Positions 27,196 to 36,082 of a stretch of 64,000 nucleotides of DNA are shown here, in pieces. Source of the stretch: Candidatus Eisenbergiella merdavium (lineage in GTDB: Bacteria; Bacillota; Clostridia; Lachnospirales; Lachnospiraceae). The notes under the pieces were generated by a model. It made no database searches, had not been told where the DNA came from, and saw nothing but the letters and a program-made list of their open reading frames with translations. The stretch covers positions 1 through 64,000 of the forward strand of contig DWWS01000022.1 in NCBI GenBank assembly GCA_019119595.1, read 5' to 3'. The stretch's first letter is position 1; each line of letters begins with the position of its first letter. The translations under genes and the position numbers were made by a program.

Positions 27196-28095
27196 TTATA
27201 AATGCCGGAGATTCTTTCTGTAATGTCGCAGTTCGCTTTCATCAACACTACCAATAATCTGCTCTAATACATTTATCACTTTTTTTGTATCTTCCGGCAA
27301 TGTACCTTGAATGGGAATCGCATTAGACGCCCCCATAGCTGCAAACCAAACAGGAATATTCAAATTTTCAACAAGAGTTTTTAACTCTTTATACTTTTCA
27401 ATCTCTTGTTCTTCTTTCCAGTTTCCTTTTTGAATTTCTTCATACAGTTCGGAATTTGGATAAATTGTCAACATACTTGCTCCTATGATTTGAGGACGCA
27501 GTTGGTTACATACTGCGGCGGTTGCCTTTGCCCCAAACTCGCCGCGTCCTGCGCCTGAAACGCCTGTAAGATAGAAAAAGTTATAGCTAATCCCCACATC
27601 ATCTAAACGCTTGCATTGAGTGACAATATCAGCCGAAACATACCCCTTGTTCATAAATATGAGTGCCTCGTCATCGCCTGTTTCAATTCCGATTGTTAGT
27701 CCATCATAGCCAGCTTTATGCAATTCTGCTAATTCTTTATCTGTTTTAATTGCAACATCGGTAACACGTGCAAAGCTGCCTATCGTTTTACAAGTAGGAA
27801 TGTATTTTTTTATTAGGGCTGCAATTTCCAGCAGCTTTTCTGTTTTTAGTACAAATGGATTTGCGCCTGTAAGGAATGTCCGTCTGTATGTCAATCCATG
27901 CCATAATTTTAATGTTTCAGCAGTTTCTTTCAAATCAGCCGCTATGTCCTCAACCGGCGACATTCTAAACTTAAAAGGTAAATCATCATAAAGCGTACAG
28001 AATTTACATTTATGGTGGGTACAGCCTGCTGTGACTTCCAGCAATAATGAAGAAGCCTCATACGGTGGACGCCAAATAGTTCCAGTATAGTGCAT
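27196..28095 (-). CDS. Radical SAM protein, cargo copy 2
   Basis: The 299-residue paralogue of the downstream gene shares the opening MHYTGTIWRPPYEASS (copy 1: MHFTGRTWRPPYETNS). Its cluster motif GCTHHKCKFC has the same CX4CX2C spacing, and it has GLTIGIETGDDEALIFMNKG. The start follows GGAGCGATATACTT. It is divergent from hxlR, with 182 bases between, which points to control by HxlR. Two paralogues kept side by side suggest that they act on two substrates or as a heterodimer. Confidence 0.87.
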   Translation of the reverse strand: MHYTGTIWRPPYEASSLLLEVTAGCTHHKCKFCTLYDDLPFKFRMSPVEDIAADLKETAETLKLWHGLTYRRTFLTGANPFVLKTEKLLEIAALIKKYIPTCKTIGSFARVTDVAIKTDKELAELHKAGYDGLTIGIETGDDEALIFMNKGYVSADIVTQCKRLDDVGISYNFFYLTGVSGAGRGEFGAKATAAVCNQLRPQIIGASMLTIYPNSELYEEIQKGNWKEEQEIEKYKELKTLVENLNIPVWFAAMGASNAIPIQGTLPEDTKKVINVLEQIIGSVDESELRHYRKNLRHL

Positions 28096-28224
28096 AAGTA
28101 TATCGCTCCTTTTCGTGGTTTTCTTTTCATCACTAAAATACCTTATTGCTCCTTCTGATACAAGTACTGTCTTTTTTTAGTAGTAGTATCATTTTTAATA
28201 CTAAAGCCAAAGAATCATAGTACC

Positions 28225-28253
28225 TTGATTTTTGAGAGATTTTGAAATATACT
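28225..28253 (+). promoter_or_regulatory. hxlR promoter
   Basis: TTGATT (28225-28230), a 17-base spacer and TATACT (28248-28253) lie 24 bases before the hxlR ATG. The adjoining AGTAC and AGTAGTAGTATC stretches (28166-28195) on the radical SAM side could be operator half-sites. Confidence 0.65.
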
Positions 28254-28277
28254 CCTATGTAAAGAGAGGTGTTTTAT

Positions 28278-28649
28278 ATGTCCGAAAACAAATTTAGCGA
28301 TAAGAATGTGATTGCTCGTTGTGTGCCTATGAGTAAGTTACAATCTGTTATCGGTGGTAAATGGAAAATATTGATTTTGTGGTATGTTGCTTTCTATAAA
28401 GTCCAGCGATTCGGAGAGCTTATGCGCCGCCTTGATGGTATTACGCAATCCACATTAACAAAACAACTCCGCGAATTAGAAAATGATGGATTTCTTCATA
28501 GGGAAATTTATAAAGAGATTCCTCCAAAAGTAGAGTATTCACTCACTGATTTTGGAGAAAGTTTCATCCCTGTTCTTCAAACCATGATGACATGGAGTGA
28601 AAAATATTTATGCCCAGATTACATTAATCCATATCAAGAAAAACCATAA
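28278..28649 (+). CDS. HxlR family transcriptional regulator
   Basis: The 123-residue winged-helix protein shows the HxlR core: IGGKWKILILWYVAF, RFGELMRRLDGITQSTLTKQ and the wing PPKVEYSLTDFG. A cysteine near the N-terminus (VIARCVP) could sense an electrophile or oxidant, as in HypR/QorR-type members. It starts after AGAGAGGTGTTTTAT. Its likely targets are its own promoter and the two divergent radical SAM genes. Confidence 0.9.
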   Translation: MSENKFSDKNVIARCVPMSKLQSVIGGKWKILILWYVAFYKVQRFGELMRRLDGITQSTLTKQLRELENDGFLHREIYKEIPPKVEYSLTDFGESFIPVLQTMMTWSEKYLCPDYINPYQEKP

Positions 28650-28772
28650 GAAAAAAGAACGAACAAGTTGTCGATTTGTTTCGCTCTCTTTGGAATAGTG
28701 GTAGTTATCATTTTAGTGTTGTTGTTTTATCACACATGAGCATTTACTCGAAACCATATCCATTACATGAAA

Positions 28773-28810
28773 CAAGCGGCGATACTCCTACTTAGGAATA
28801 CCGCCGCTTG
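28773..28810 (+). terminator. Hairpin terminator at the right end of element 1
   Basis: CAAGCGGCG (28773-28781) pairs with CGCCGCTTG (28802-28810) around a 20-base loop. It lies about 125 bases downstream of hxlR and just inside the right arm repeat. Confidence 0.65.
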
Positions 28811-28849
28811 CGTTCTTGTCTATTAAAATTTGTCACATCAAGGTTCTTT

Positions 28850-28969
28850 CTAAAATGGTGTAGTAGTGGTGTAGTAAGTGCCGTTCCTCTCCGTGAAACC
28901 ATTGATTTTACTGGCTTTTCCGGGACCTCTCAAGATACTGCCGTGGCAAATGAAAAGTATATTAATCAT
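28850..28969 (-). pseudogene. 5' fragment of the LMW-PTP gene with attachment copy B
   Basis: The ATG at 28969 follows GGAGGATTTTCAAAT and the frame begins INILFICHGS, the PTP start up to the P-loop. It then runs into element sequence (ILRGPGKAS and on) and stops at 28850. The core TGCCGTGGCAAAT is at 28939-28951. The fragment is both the right junction of element 1 and the left end of element 2, not a working enzyme. Confidence 0.85.
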
Positions 28970-29294
28970 ATTTGAAAATCCTCCTAAAATGCCGTATTCT
29001 GCCCTGTTTTGCCGCGATTTGCCGACTATTGCTTCGCCCATCTGATTGTTAAATTTATCACAGAATAAGCAAAATGGGGCAAATCGAGGCAAGTTGAGGA
29101 CACCAATCGTAGTAAGAATGGGGGTGTGTTACTACTGCGACTATTCTATCATAGGTTGCTGGATTTTTGGAGTGGGGAAATGGAAAGAATGATGGTAACA
29201 TCCCGAAGTGCCGCTCCTGTGAATTCAACAAAATTGAAGTTATCGCCTTTCTTTTCTATAACCTTCTTCTTTGTTTTTCCTTTCTTGCCATGTA

Positions 29295-30800
29295 TCAAAG
29301 TATATCTGCAAAATATCTTCCATTAATTTTGGAAAAGGTTACTTTGCTAGGGAAAAGATTCATTCCCCTTGCTGCCATTCCAACAACACTACAGGCCCAC
29401 TCACTTAGTTCATCCGGAAGCCGAAAACAAACCGATTCACCATCTTTTAAGATTGTTACTGATGGAATCAGTTTCTGATCTACGCCCACAGATAAAACAT
29501 CAAATGTTTGACTACTTCTATGTAGTGGCAACAGAGGTTGTTTTCCCGAATCAAAAAATACCCTTCCACCCCTTTTGTTCAAATATGATTTTTTATCAAA
29601 GGGAATTACAGGCTCAATGGGCAATTTGCATTTTCTCTGATTAAAATACCTTGCCAACTGTTCGCAAGCAAACGCATTGAAGTATTCACCTTGCATATCT
29701 ATACCATTTTGAATCTGTTCAACAGATTCAAAATGGTTCATAAAGTTAAGCAAAGCATTGAATAAAACTAAATCATCCGAATATATACCGGAGTAAGATT
29801 TATACCAAGCTGGTTGCCACTCACAAATAAGCCGATAAAGTTTTTTATAAAGTCCTAATTGAACTTCATTTAGGCAGAACCACCCCGTATCCAAAATCTT
29901 CTTATTGATACTTTCGTCAAGAGATTGATACCGCAAGGAATCACACAGCCCCTTCAATAACTTAGATATAATACCTGCCATCATATCTGCTATACGAAGC
30001 CCCGGGTACTCTGTAGAATCGGCTTCATCTGAATTATAAAGTCCTATTTCACGGGCTGCTTTTAAGGTTTTGCTTTTTTCCTCGTCTTTACCTTCTTTGT
30101 CTATAATCAGATTGTAATTCGATATATCTTTTTCTGCCAGATATTTTTTGAACCCATCAAAAGACATATGATAGTCCCAATCAATCTCCGGAGCATCCGA
30201 AATATCATCCAGTATGAATAAAATCTGTTGAAATGCTTCCGTTTCTCTCTGCTTTAATCTAGGATTATTTTTATTGCATTCAATCCTTTCTTGGAAAAAT
30301 TTCTTTAGTTCTTCTAAAAAGTCTTTAGGAGATTCGTAGAGGCACTTAATAATTTCCTTCGGACGATACATAACGAGAGCCTTTGTAATGGAATACTTCA
30401 GTAAGTCCGCATCAATGAGAAAACTGTTTCTGTACTTTTGAAAAACTTGTAGCACAAGGTATTCAATCTTGCTGGAAACAGAAAAGTAAATATGAATATC
30501 CTTGTCAAAAAGCGATAAGAAATCATTTACAAGTTGAGCGTTCTGCTTATTGAGGTAGGCAAAACCATACTTGAATTGTTTCTGATGAAACATCGTACTT
30601 TTAATTTCACCATTACGATCTTTTCTATCTGAGTACTTAGCCTCAAAAGCAGCATACTGTTGCAGAATATCATCCTTCTCGGCTAACCATCCTACAATCA
30701 TAGTTACGAAATTATCATAATAATTAGAGGCACTTACCGTCTTATAGTTGATTTTCCGACTATGTTCAGACTCGTCATAGTAGAAATTATGGTATAACAT
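29295..30800 (-). CDS. DUF3800-like (RNase H fold) protein
   Basis: The ATG at 30800 is used because AAGGAG lies eight bases before it. The 501-residue protein opens with MLYHNFYYDESEH, the acidic first strand of DUF3800 proteins (usually YIDESG). It has IHIYFSVSSKIEYLVLQVF in the middle, LIIDKEG later, and ends that domain with LRIADMMAGIIS, the usual last helix. A C-terminal domain of about 200 residues is not recognised. DUF3800 proteins are predicted nucleases often found in defence islands. Low GC and isolation suggest an independent cargo gene. Confidence 0.6.
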   Translation of the reverse strand: MLYHNFYYDESEHSRKINYKTVSASNYYDNFVTMIVGWLAEKDDILQQYAAFEAKYSDRKDRNGEIKSTMFHQKQFKYGFAYLNKQNAQLVNDFLSLFDKDIHIYFSVSSKIEYLVLQVFQKYRNSFLIDADLLKYSITKALVMYRPKEIIKCLYESPKDFLEELKKFFQERIECNKNNPRLKQRETEAFQQILFILDDISDAPEIDWDYHMSFDGFKKYLAEKDISNYNLIIDKEGKDEEKSKTLKAAREIGLYNSDEADSTEYPGLRIADMMAGIISKLLKGLCDSLRYQSLDESINKKILDTGWFCLNEVQLGLYKKLYRLICEWQPAWYKSYSGIYSDDLVLFNALLNFMNHFESVEQIQNGIDMQGEYFNAFACEQLARYFNQRKCKLPIEPVIPFDKKSYLNKRGGRVFFDSGKQPLLPLHRSSQTFDVLSVGVDQKLIPSVTILKDGESVCFRLPDELSEWACSVVGMAARGMNLFPSKVTFSKINGRYFADIL

Positions 30801-31015
30801 TTGTAACGTCTCCTTCATATAAATGTAGGTTTAGAAGCAACTGCCCAAAAGGTTATTTCAGCCACCTTATCAAGCTACTAAATTTTGATTTGCTACTCTG
30901 ATTATATCGATTATATCATGTAATTTTCTAAATTCCTATTCAGACTTCTACACTATTCGCTTTGCTACACACAAAAACGCCCCGCCGAAGCAGAGCGCCT
31001 TGTGTTCTTTCCTTA

Positions 31016-32290
31016 TTAAATTGCCCGGAACATTTTCTGCGATACGGTTTTCTCTCCATCAACCTTCTCCAGCTCCTTTCTGGCATCCGCCAGTTCCTCC
31101 ATCCGTTTCAACTCATCGGCGGCATCCTCCAGGCCGAGATGGGTGTAGGTGTTCAGTGTCACGCTGATGTCGCTGTGCCCCATCAGATACTGGAGCGTCT
31201 TTGGATTCATCCCTGCCTTCGCCATATTGCTGCAATAGGTATGGCGGCAGACATGAGGCGTTATGTTCGGCATCTGAACTCTGAAAATATCGTTGTACCT
31301 CTTGACCATGTGGTTGAACCGATGTTCCCAATGCATCGCCACCATCGGAAGTCCTTCTTTATCCAAAAACAGGAATCCAGTATAGCCATCCACCATCTTC
31401 TCAAACCGTGGTTTCTCCCTGTCCTCTACAATCGCCCGGAAGCACCGGAACACATCCTCAGTCATGGGCAACTTCCTCGTTCCTGCATTCGTCTTAGTCG
31501 ATTCAATAATCAGCCTCATGTCGGATGTCCTCTGCAACTGGTGGTCGATATTGATGATCCGCTTTTCCAGGTCAACATCCTTGAGGGTCAGACCGCAGAA
31601 TTCGGAAATACGCATTCCCGTGTGGAACAAGATGTAGACCACCTCGTAATACTTGCAGTAGACGTTATCGTCATGGACGAACTTCAAAAACTTACGCATC
31701 TGGTCTTTTGTGATTGCTTCCCTTGTCACGCTGTCATTGACAACCACAGTTGCCAGTTCAAAGGAAAAAGGATTCTTATGCAGCACATCATCATCCACCG
31801 CCATCTGAAAAGCCGGACGAAGGATGCCCCGCACGGTTTTGATTGTACTGTACCCTCTCCCGTCTTTCTGCAGCTTAATCAGAAAGAGCTTTGCGTCAGA
31901 AGTTTTTATGGCAGAAATCTTCTTATCATTGAAAGGCTCCTTCTTCAAGAGATTCTGCACATATTTATAGCCTGTAAGGGTACTGTGCTTAACACCTGTT
32001 TTTGTCATCAGATACCGCTGCACCAGTTCCTCTACTGTAATATTCTTCCCCATCGGGTCCATTTGCGAATCCAGGTCATAGCCGATCTGCTTTTCCAGTT
32101 CCCGCTGGGAAAGGCATGGTTTCTTTCCCTGTGGTAGTTTGTCCGTCGGCTCCAGCCTCCAACTGTAAACAAAATGCGGTTTCCCGTTGATATGGTATTT
32201 AAACTGGTATTTCCCATCCGCCCGGATGGATTCTCCCCGGCGCAAGACTCTGTGTTTGGAATCCCGCCTGGTACTTGGCCGTCCTGCCAT
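31016..32290 (-). CDS. Tn916-type tyrosine integrase of element 2
   Basis: The 424-residue integrase has the same domain order as the element 1 integrase. Catalytic residues are present: R in HTGMRISEFCGL, HxxR in HVCRHTYC, H in MGHSDISVTLN, and Y in TYTHLG. It ends in an extra charged helix of about 35 residues. It is clearly homologous to, but distant from, the first integrase. It probably recognises the PTP core, though this is inferred from position alone. Confidence 0.93.
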   Translation of the reverse strand: MAGRPSTRRDSKHRVLRRGESIRADGKYQFKYHINGKPHFVYSWRLEPTDKLPQGKKPCLSQRELEKQIGYDLDSQMDPMGKNITVEELVQRYLMTKTGVKHSTLTGYKYVQNLLKKEPFNDKKISAIKTSDAKLFLIKLQKDGRGYSTIKTVRGILRPAFQMAVDDDVLHKNPFSFELATVVVNDSVTREAITKDQMRKFLKFVHDDNVYCKYYEVVYILFHTGMRISEFCGLTLKDVDLEKRIINIDHQLQRTSDMRLIIESTKTNAGTRKLPMTEDVFRCFRAIVEDREKPRFEKMVDGYTGFLFLDKEGLPMVAMHWEHRFNHMVKRYNDIFRVQMPNITPHVCRHTYCSNMAKAGMNPKTLQYLMGHSDISVTLNTYTHLGLEDAADELKRMEELADARKELEKVDGEKTVSQKMFRAI

Positions 32291-32485
32291 TTATGCCCGC
32301 CTCCTTAATTCTGGATGTACTTTCAGATATTTCTCAAACTCGGTACGGATGATCAGTCTGCGGGTTCCATAAAGGGCCATAAAAGGAAGCCCCTTTCCCT
32401 CTTTCAGAAGTTTATAGAACTTCCGCCTGCTGAGTCCGAAAAATACGATTGCCTCTTTTCTCAGTCTATCTGAATATTGGTTCAA
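32291..32485 (-). CDS. Excisionase-like protein with replaced N-terminus
   Basis: Residues 9-55 fit an Xis wing domain (AIVFFGLSRRKFYKLLKEGK and GTRRLIIRTEFEKYL). The usual opening (an IPxW segment and an LTxxEAA helix) is missing; instead the start codon lies in the 3' end of the serine hydrolase gene. The join lies near 32466-32485. The protein may be inactive, which would lock the element in place. It abuts int by one base. Confidence 0.65.
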   Translation of the reverse strand: MNQYSDRLRKEAIVFFGLSRRKFYKLLKEGKGLPFMALYGTRRLIIRTEFEKYLKVHPELRRRA

Positions 32486-33437
32486 TATATGTTTTGATTA
32501 AATCTATCCTATCCCTTACCTTTGGCACAAAAAGCGCAGAAGATGACACAACTATTTTATCTTTTGTATTCACATAAATTATATTTCCTCCATCCCCCAT
32601 CGCTGCATAACCATCTTCATTTACCCACCATAAATATCCGTACGATAAATCATGTTTCTTCCATCGGCTATGCTCTCTCGTACTTTCTTCCACCCACTTT
32701 TCTGATACAATTCGTTTTCCGTTCCATATGCCTTTATTCAAATATAACTGACCAATTTTTGCCATATCCATAGGGGAAAGTGTAAGTCCCCAACCCGCTG
32801 TATGAATCCCTAATGAGTCCCGTACCCATCCGCTGGTATCTATAGATTCATTAAATGCCAGTTGTTCCTCCTTGCTTTTAAACGTCAAATCTCCATCTAC
32901 ATGAATTTCTAATGGTGAAAATAAATTTTCATCTGCAAACTCAAATACCGACTCCTTTGTTGCTTTTACTAATATTCCTGATAAAATATCCGGACCAATC
33001 AGAGGTGCATATCGGAATGTTCCGATCTTCCCCCGGCCCCCTAGCAGGTCTAAAGAAAATTTCACCCAATCCTCACTAGTAAAATATTTCACATATGGAG
33101 CAAAAAAACGATACTTATAAGGTACCGTCATTGTCAGCATATCCCTGATCGTAACATTCTGGATGGTGTTTTCTCCCTTCCTTACTCTATACTCCGGAAA
33201 AAAGCCCAATACTTTCTGATCAATATTTTGGATATACTCTTTATCTACTGCAATCCCAATCAGTATGGAAATAATGCTTTTCGTTACAGAATAAACATGA
33301 ACCTGGCTTTCTCTTGTACATCTATTGAAATATTTTTCATACACCAATTTTCCATCTTTTAATACAACCACGCCCGTGGTATTTCCATAATCCGTGTTAA
33401 TCTTATGTTCAAGTTCCCTAATGCTTTTCTGATCCAT
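32466..33437 (-). CDS. Serine hydrolase, class C beta-lactamase-like fold
   Basis: The 323-residue protein has the SxxK nucleophile motif in YSVTKSIISILIG and a later Tyr-containing segment SYGYLWWVNEDG. No signal peptide is visible, so it is likely cytoplasmic. Such proteins act as esterases or peptidases as well as beta-lactamases; no substrate can be named. It lies 47 bases after merR and starts after TAAAGGAGATACT. The pair is probably controlled from the MerR operator. Confidence 0.8.
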   Translation of the reverse strand: MDQKSIRELEHKINTDYGNTTGVVVLKDGKLVYEKYFNRCTRESQVHVYSVTKSIISILIGIAVDKEYIQNIDQKVLGFFPEYRVRKGENTIQNVTIRDMLTMTVPYKYRFFAPYVKYFTSEDWVKFSLDLLGGRGKIGTFRYAPLIGPDILSGILVKATKESVFEFADENLFSPLEIHVDGDLTFKSKEEQLAFNESIDTSGWVRDSLGIHTAGWGLTLSPMDMAKIGQLYLNKGIWNGKRIVSEKWVEESTREHSRWKKHDLSYGYLWWVNEDGYAAMGDGGNIIYVNTKDKIVVSSSALFVPKVRDRIDLIKTYIEPIFR

Positions 33438-33484
33438 AGTATCTCCTTTACTTTAGCAAATTTACAAACACATTTATTCCCGCT

Positions 33485-34315
33485 CTATTTTTTTAATATC
33501 TTCTTTACTGGATAGTAGACCTCTGTAATGAGTTCGCTCTCCTGCGAAACCTCCGAAGGACTTGTTACATAAACTTCATAAAGTGCATTACAATTTTCGT
33601 ACCCTTCTTTTTCTGCCCATTCAATTTGCTTCGCATAAACAGAAGAGAGCTGAGAGTAGGAACCATGAACAACAGTTTTCAAACAAAGTCCAGGATAAAA
33701 GTCCCTTGTTCCCGTTGCATACTCGTTGATTGGAACAGCAAATTCTGTATCCAGTCCAAATGGACTATATTCATCACTATGGAATAAAACCATTGGTGGA
33801 GCGAATGCTGTCAGGTTCTTTTCCTTCATTTTCTTAAACAGCTTTTCAAAGCAATACCCATACTCATCAGGAAAATCCTGTTCCTGAATCATCTTTCGTA
33901 TGGACAGAAGATACATCTTTGGCACCTCCACCAGTTCTATACCAATATCTTCCATATATGACATAATTGACTTGCCCTTTCTTATGGCAGACATATCAGC
34001 AGCTATCTGCTCCAACATATTTTTATACATCATCATTTGCATTGAAATCTCTTTTTTCTTTTTACTAAGAGCCGCATATAGTTTGTCATCCATTGCCTCC
34101 TCTGACTCAAGAATTGCCTTAATCTCTTCCAACGAAAAATGATACGCTTTCAGCCGATTAATAAACAGCATCGTCTCCAACTGATTAATAGAATAATAAC
34201 GATACCCATTTTCTGGATTGATTTCTTCTGGAAGTATCAATCCTATTTCTGCATAATACCGAAGTGTTTTTGTGGATACTCGGCATATACTCGAAAATTC
34301 TCCAATCGTCAACAT
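33485..34315 (-). CDS. MerR family regulator with GyrI-like ligand domain
   Basis: The 276-residue protein has an N-terminal MerR HTH (LTIGEFSSICRVSTKTLRYYAEIGLI, split here: HTH then wing NGYRYYSINQ), a coiled coil at about 75-115, and a GyrI-like effector domain similar to BmrR/TipA types. It starts after AAAGGAGGCC. The promoter upstream has the 19-base spacer that MerR proteins act on. It probably activates itself and the serine hydrolase when a small hydrophobic ligand binds. Confidence 0.9.
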   Translation of the reverse strand: MLTIGEFSSICRVSTKTLRYYAEIGLILPEEINPENGYRYYSINQLETMLFINRLKAYHFSLEEIKAILESEEAMDDKLYAALSKKKKEISMQMMMYKNMLEQIAADMSAIRKGKSIMSYMEDIGIELVEVPKMYLLSIRKMIQEQDFPDEYGYCFEKLFKKMKEKNLTAFAPPMVLFHSDEYSPFGLDTEFAVPINEYATGTRDFYPGLCLKTVVHGSYSQLSSVYAKQIEWAEKEGYENCNALYEVYVTSPSEVSQESELITEVYYPVKKILKK

Positions 34316-34339
34316 ATAATAGGCCTCCTTTCCAGTACC

Positions 34340-34370
34340 AGTATAAACTTTGCCCCAAGGGAAAAGTCAA
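34340..34370 (-). promoter_or_regulatory. MerR-type promoter with 19-base spacer and operator dyad
   Basis: TTGACT (34365-34370) and TATACT (34340-34345) are separated by 19 bases that hold the imperfect palindrome ACTTTTCCC-TTG-GGGCAAAGT. The overlong spacer with a central dyad is the hallmark of MerR-activated promoters. Confidence 0.85.
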
Positions 34371-35166
34371 CGGCACTTTTCATACGCATTTTCAAGGTAG
34401 TCGCATATTAATCGAATATAAAAAGAATTGCAAGTTTTATCTGATTTAACAATCCTGTCAACTCGGCACCTCTTTTATCCATCCTGTCTCCACAACATAC
34501 CCAATATCTATCCTATCCACTCAACTCTCCGCCGTTTTTCACAGTAGACCAGTTCCCACTTACCCGTAAAATGAAAAAATCCGGAAATCGAAACCTGTCC
34601 TCTGACAAGCTCCGACTCCCGGAAATCCCTTGTTTTCTACACTTTTTCGCTATCTTATTCTTTGACTTTTGACATCAATACTACCGTCTCAACATGGCTC
34701 GATACGTTCATTTTGATGTCAGATAGTTCGTCTGTTTGCGGAAACATATCCACATAGGTGCATAAGAACATATCAACTGGATTTTTCCTTCGCTTCAATC
34801 CTGTCCGTAAATGGGAACATGTCAACTATAACATCTTTTCCTTATTATATACCAAACAGAGAGATTGCGCCATCGCTTCAACCTGACAGCAGTGGCGAGT
34901 GCATGGTATTTTCATCGTCTCAACCTATCTCTCTTCAGTATTGTACGACGGGTCTATGTTCCTACTGATTTTGATACAAAAGAAAAAGCCCTCTCCGGAG
35001 CAAAAGCCGCCGAGAAAGGCTTGAAATAAGGGCTTCCGAGGTCATGCGCTGACTTTGGAAGCCCTTGCTTTATGTGTTTAGTTGTCCTGCTGTGATGTGG
35101 TGGGGTGTCAGCCTTGCGGTGTAGCGATTTTGGAATAATTAAAAGGTGAGGAAAAATTAAAAGGTC
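34371..35166. other. Gene-free stretch between merR and the GIY-YIG gene
   Basis: No convincing gene is seen in about 800 bases. It has an inverted repeat TGACATCAA (34670-34678)/TTGATGTCA (34713-34721) and a strong hairpin near 35028-35066. The rest may be a decayed insertion. Confidence 0.5.
35028..35066 (-). terminator. Hairpin after the restriction island
   Basis: AAGGGCTTCC (35028-35037) pairs with GGAAGCCCTT (35057-35066), a perfect 10-base stem with a 19-base loop. It lies 100 bases past the last gene of the minus-strand restriction operon and could end it, although the T run is poor. Confidence 0.55.
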
Positions 35167-36018
35167 TTAATTTGTTTCAAGGAGTTCTTTCAGAGTATTC
35201 CCTTCAGCATCTTTCCAGAGTGCATTTCCGCTCAGAGACGCTCCGCCAACAAATCCAGCTGCTGATGAAGGGCTTGAAAGAAGCACATCAGCCGTTAAAA
35301 TGCCGTCGCCATCGATCTTATCCTCATACTTCTTGCGATCCTTTATTATTCTTTCAGGACAGCTTTTCGTCATGGTAGGATTGATCGTACTGCCTTTCAA
35401 CGCTACAAACCCCTCGCTCGTCCTTTTGCCGGATGCCTTGCCTTTTCCATATTCCATATATAGGACTGGTTCTGTATCGGCTGATTCGGTAGAAGGTGCA
35501 AACGGCTCAAAAACCTTATGTCCAAGAGTGCCCATCACAATTTTAGCATAGTCAATAAACTCTTCAAGCTCGCTCTCTGTCTCCTCAGTTATATTCCCGG
35601 GATTAGGATCATTGCCGTTTTTAACAACATAGCGTCCGGCTTCAATCGCCATATTACAGAAACGATTTTCAAGATAACTTATCTCCGTCGGCCCGAAAGA
35701 ATTATTTGTTGTAGTGAACATAACCACTTCGGTCCAATAATCAATGGAGTTATGTGCCTCTTGCACTCGCAGAAGAAGACCTTTGCCATTTTTACGAACT
35801 CCAGCTTGCCCAATGTATACTACCGCGTTGTCCGCCTTGTCTGTGCCAAACAAGAAATACACGCCGCTCTGCTTAAGAATATCCAGATTTTTACACTTAT
35901 CCAAAGCGGTGCGAGGGGTTTTATATGCAATTCCAGTCCAATTGGCAAGAGAGCATTTAATTCTTCCGCTCGGCTCTCCATCCATCAAAAATAATTTTAA
36001 GGTTTTACTTCTTGGCAT
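35167..36018 (-). CDS. GIY-YIG nuclease with C-terminal DUF4357
   Basis: The start at 36018 follows GGAGGGTATACT. The 283-residue protein has a GIY-YIG-type core at about 50-130 (GVYFLFG, VVYIGQAG, then YLENRF with the metal-binding glutamate). A C-terminal DUF4357 domain follows (GFVALKGSTI and GASLSGNALWKD). This architecture is often encoded with type I restriction systems. It is the last gene of the seven-gene island, 64 bases after the M48 gene. A DNA-cleaving or repair role in defence is inferred. Confidence 0.85.
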   Translation of the reverse strand: MPRSKTLKLFLMDGEPSGRIKCSLANWTGIAYKTPRTALDKCKNLDILKQSGVYFLFGTDKADNAVVYIGQAGVRKNGKGLLLRVQEAHNSIDYWTEVVMFTTTNNSFGPTEISYLENRFCNMAIEAGRYVVKNGNDPNPGNITEETESELEEFIDYAKIVMGTLGHKVFEPFAPSTESADTEPVLYMEYGKGKASGKRTSEGFVALKGSTINPTMTKSCPERIIKDRKKYEDKIDGDGILTADVLLSSPSSAAGFVGGASLSGNALWKDAEGNTLKELLETN

Positions 36019-36082
36019 AGTATACCCTCCTATGCAACTTACCAACTGATATAATCAAAAGGCAGTGTGAGATAAAAATTCT

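Larger units (their letters stand above)
19085..28951. mobile_element. Element 1: integrative mobilizable element of about 9.9 kb
   Basis: The element is bounded by identical 13-base cores in two PTP 5' ends. It contains int, xis, a DnaC-like ATPase, a RepA-type initiator, a Cys-rich VLP gene, a relaxase, mobC, an HTH protein and a sigma factor, followed by cargo (two radical SAM genes and hxlR). There is no type IV secretion gene, so it would need a helper for transfer. Arm-type repeats with two GGTGTAGTA units lie at both ends (19242-19265 and 28855-28877). Confidence 0.85.

Noticed and set aside
28850..29092. An 80-codon frame including the PTP start, as a real phosphatase gene
   Set aside because: Only the first ten PTP residues are present; R14 and the rest of the enzyme are missing, so it is an attachment-site fragment.
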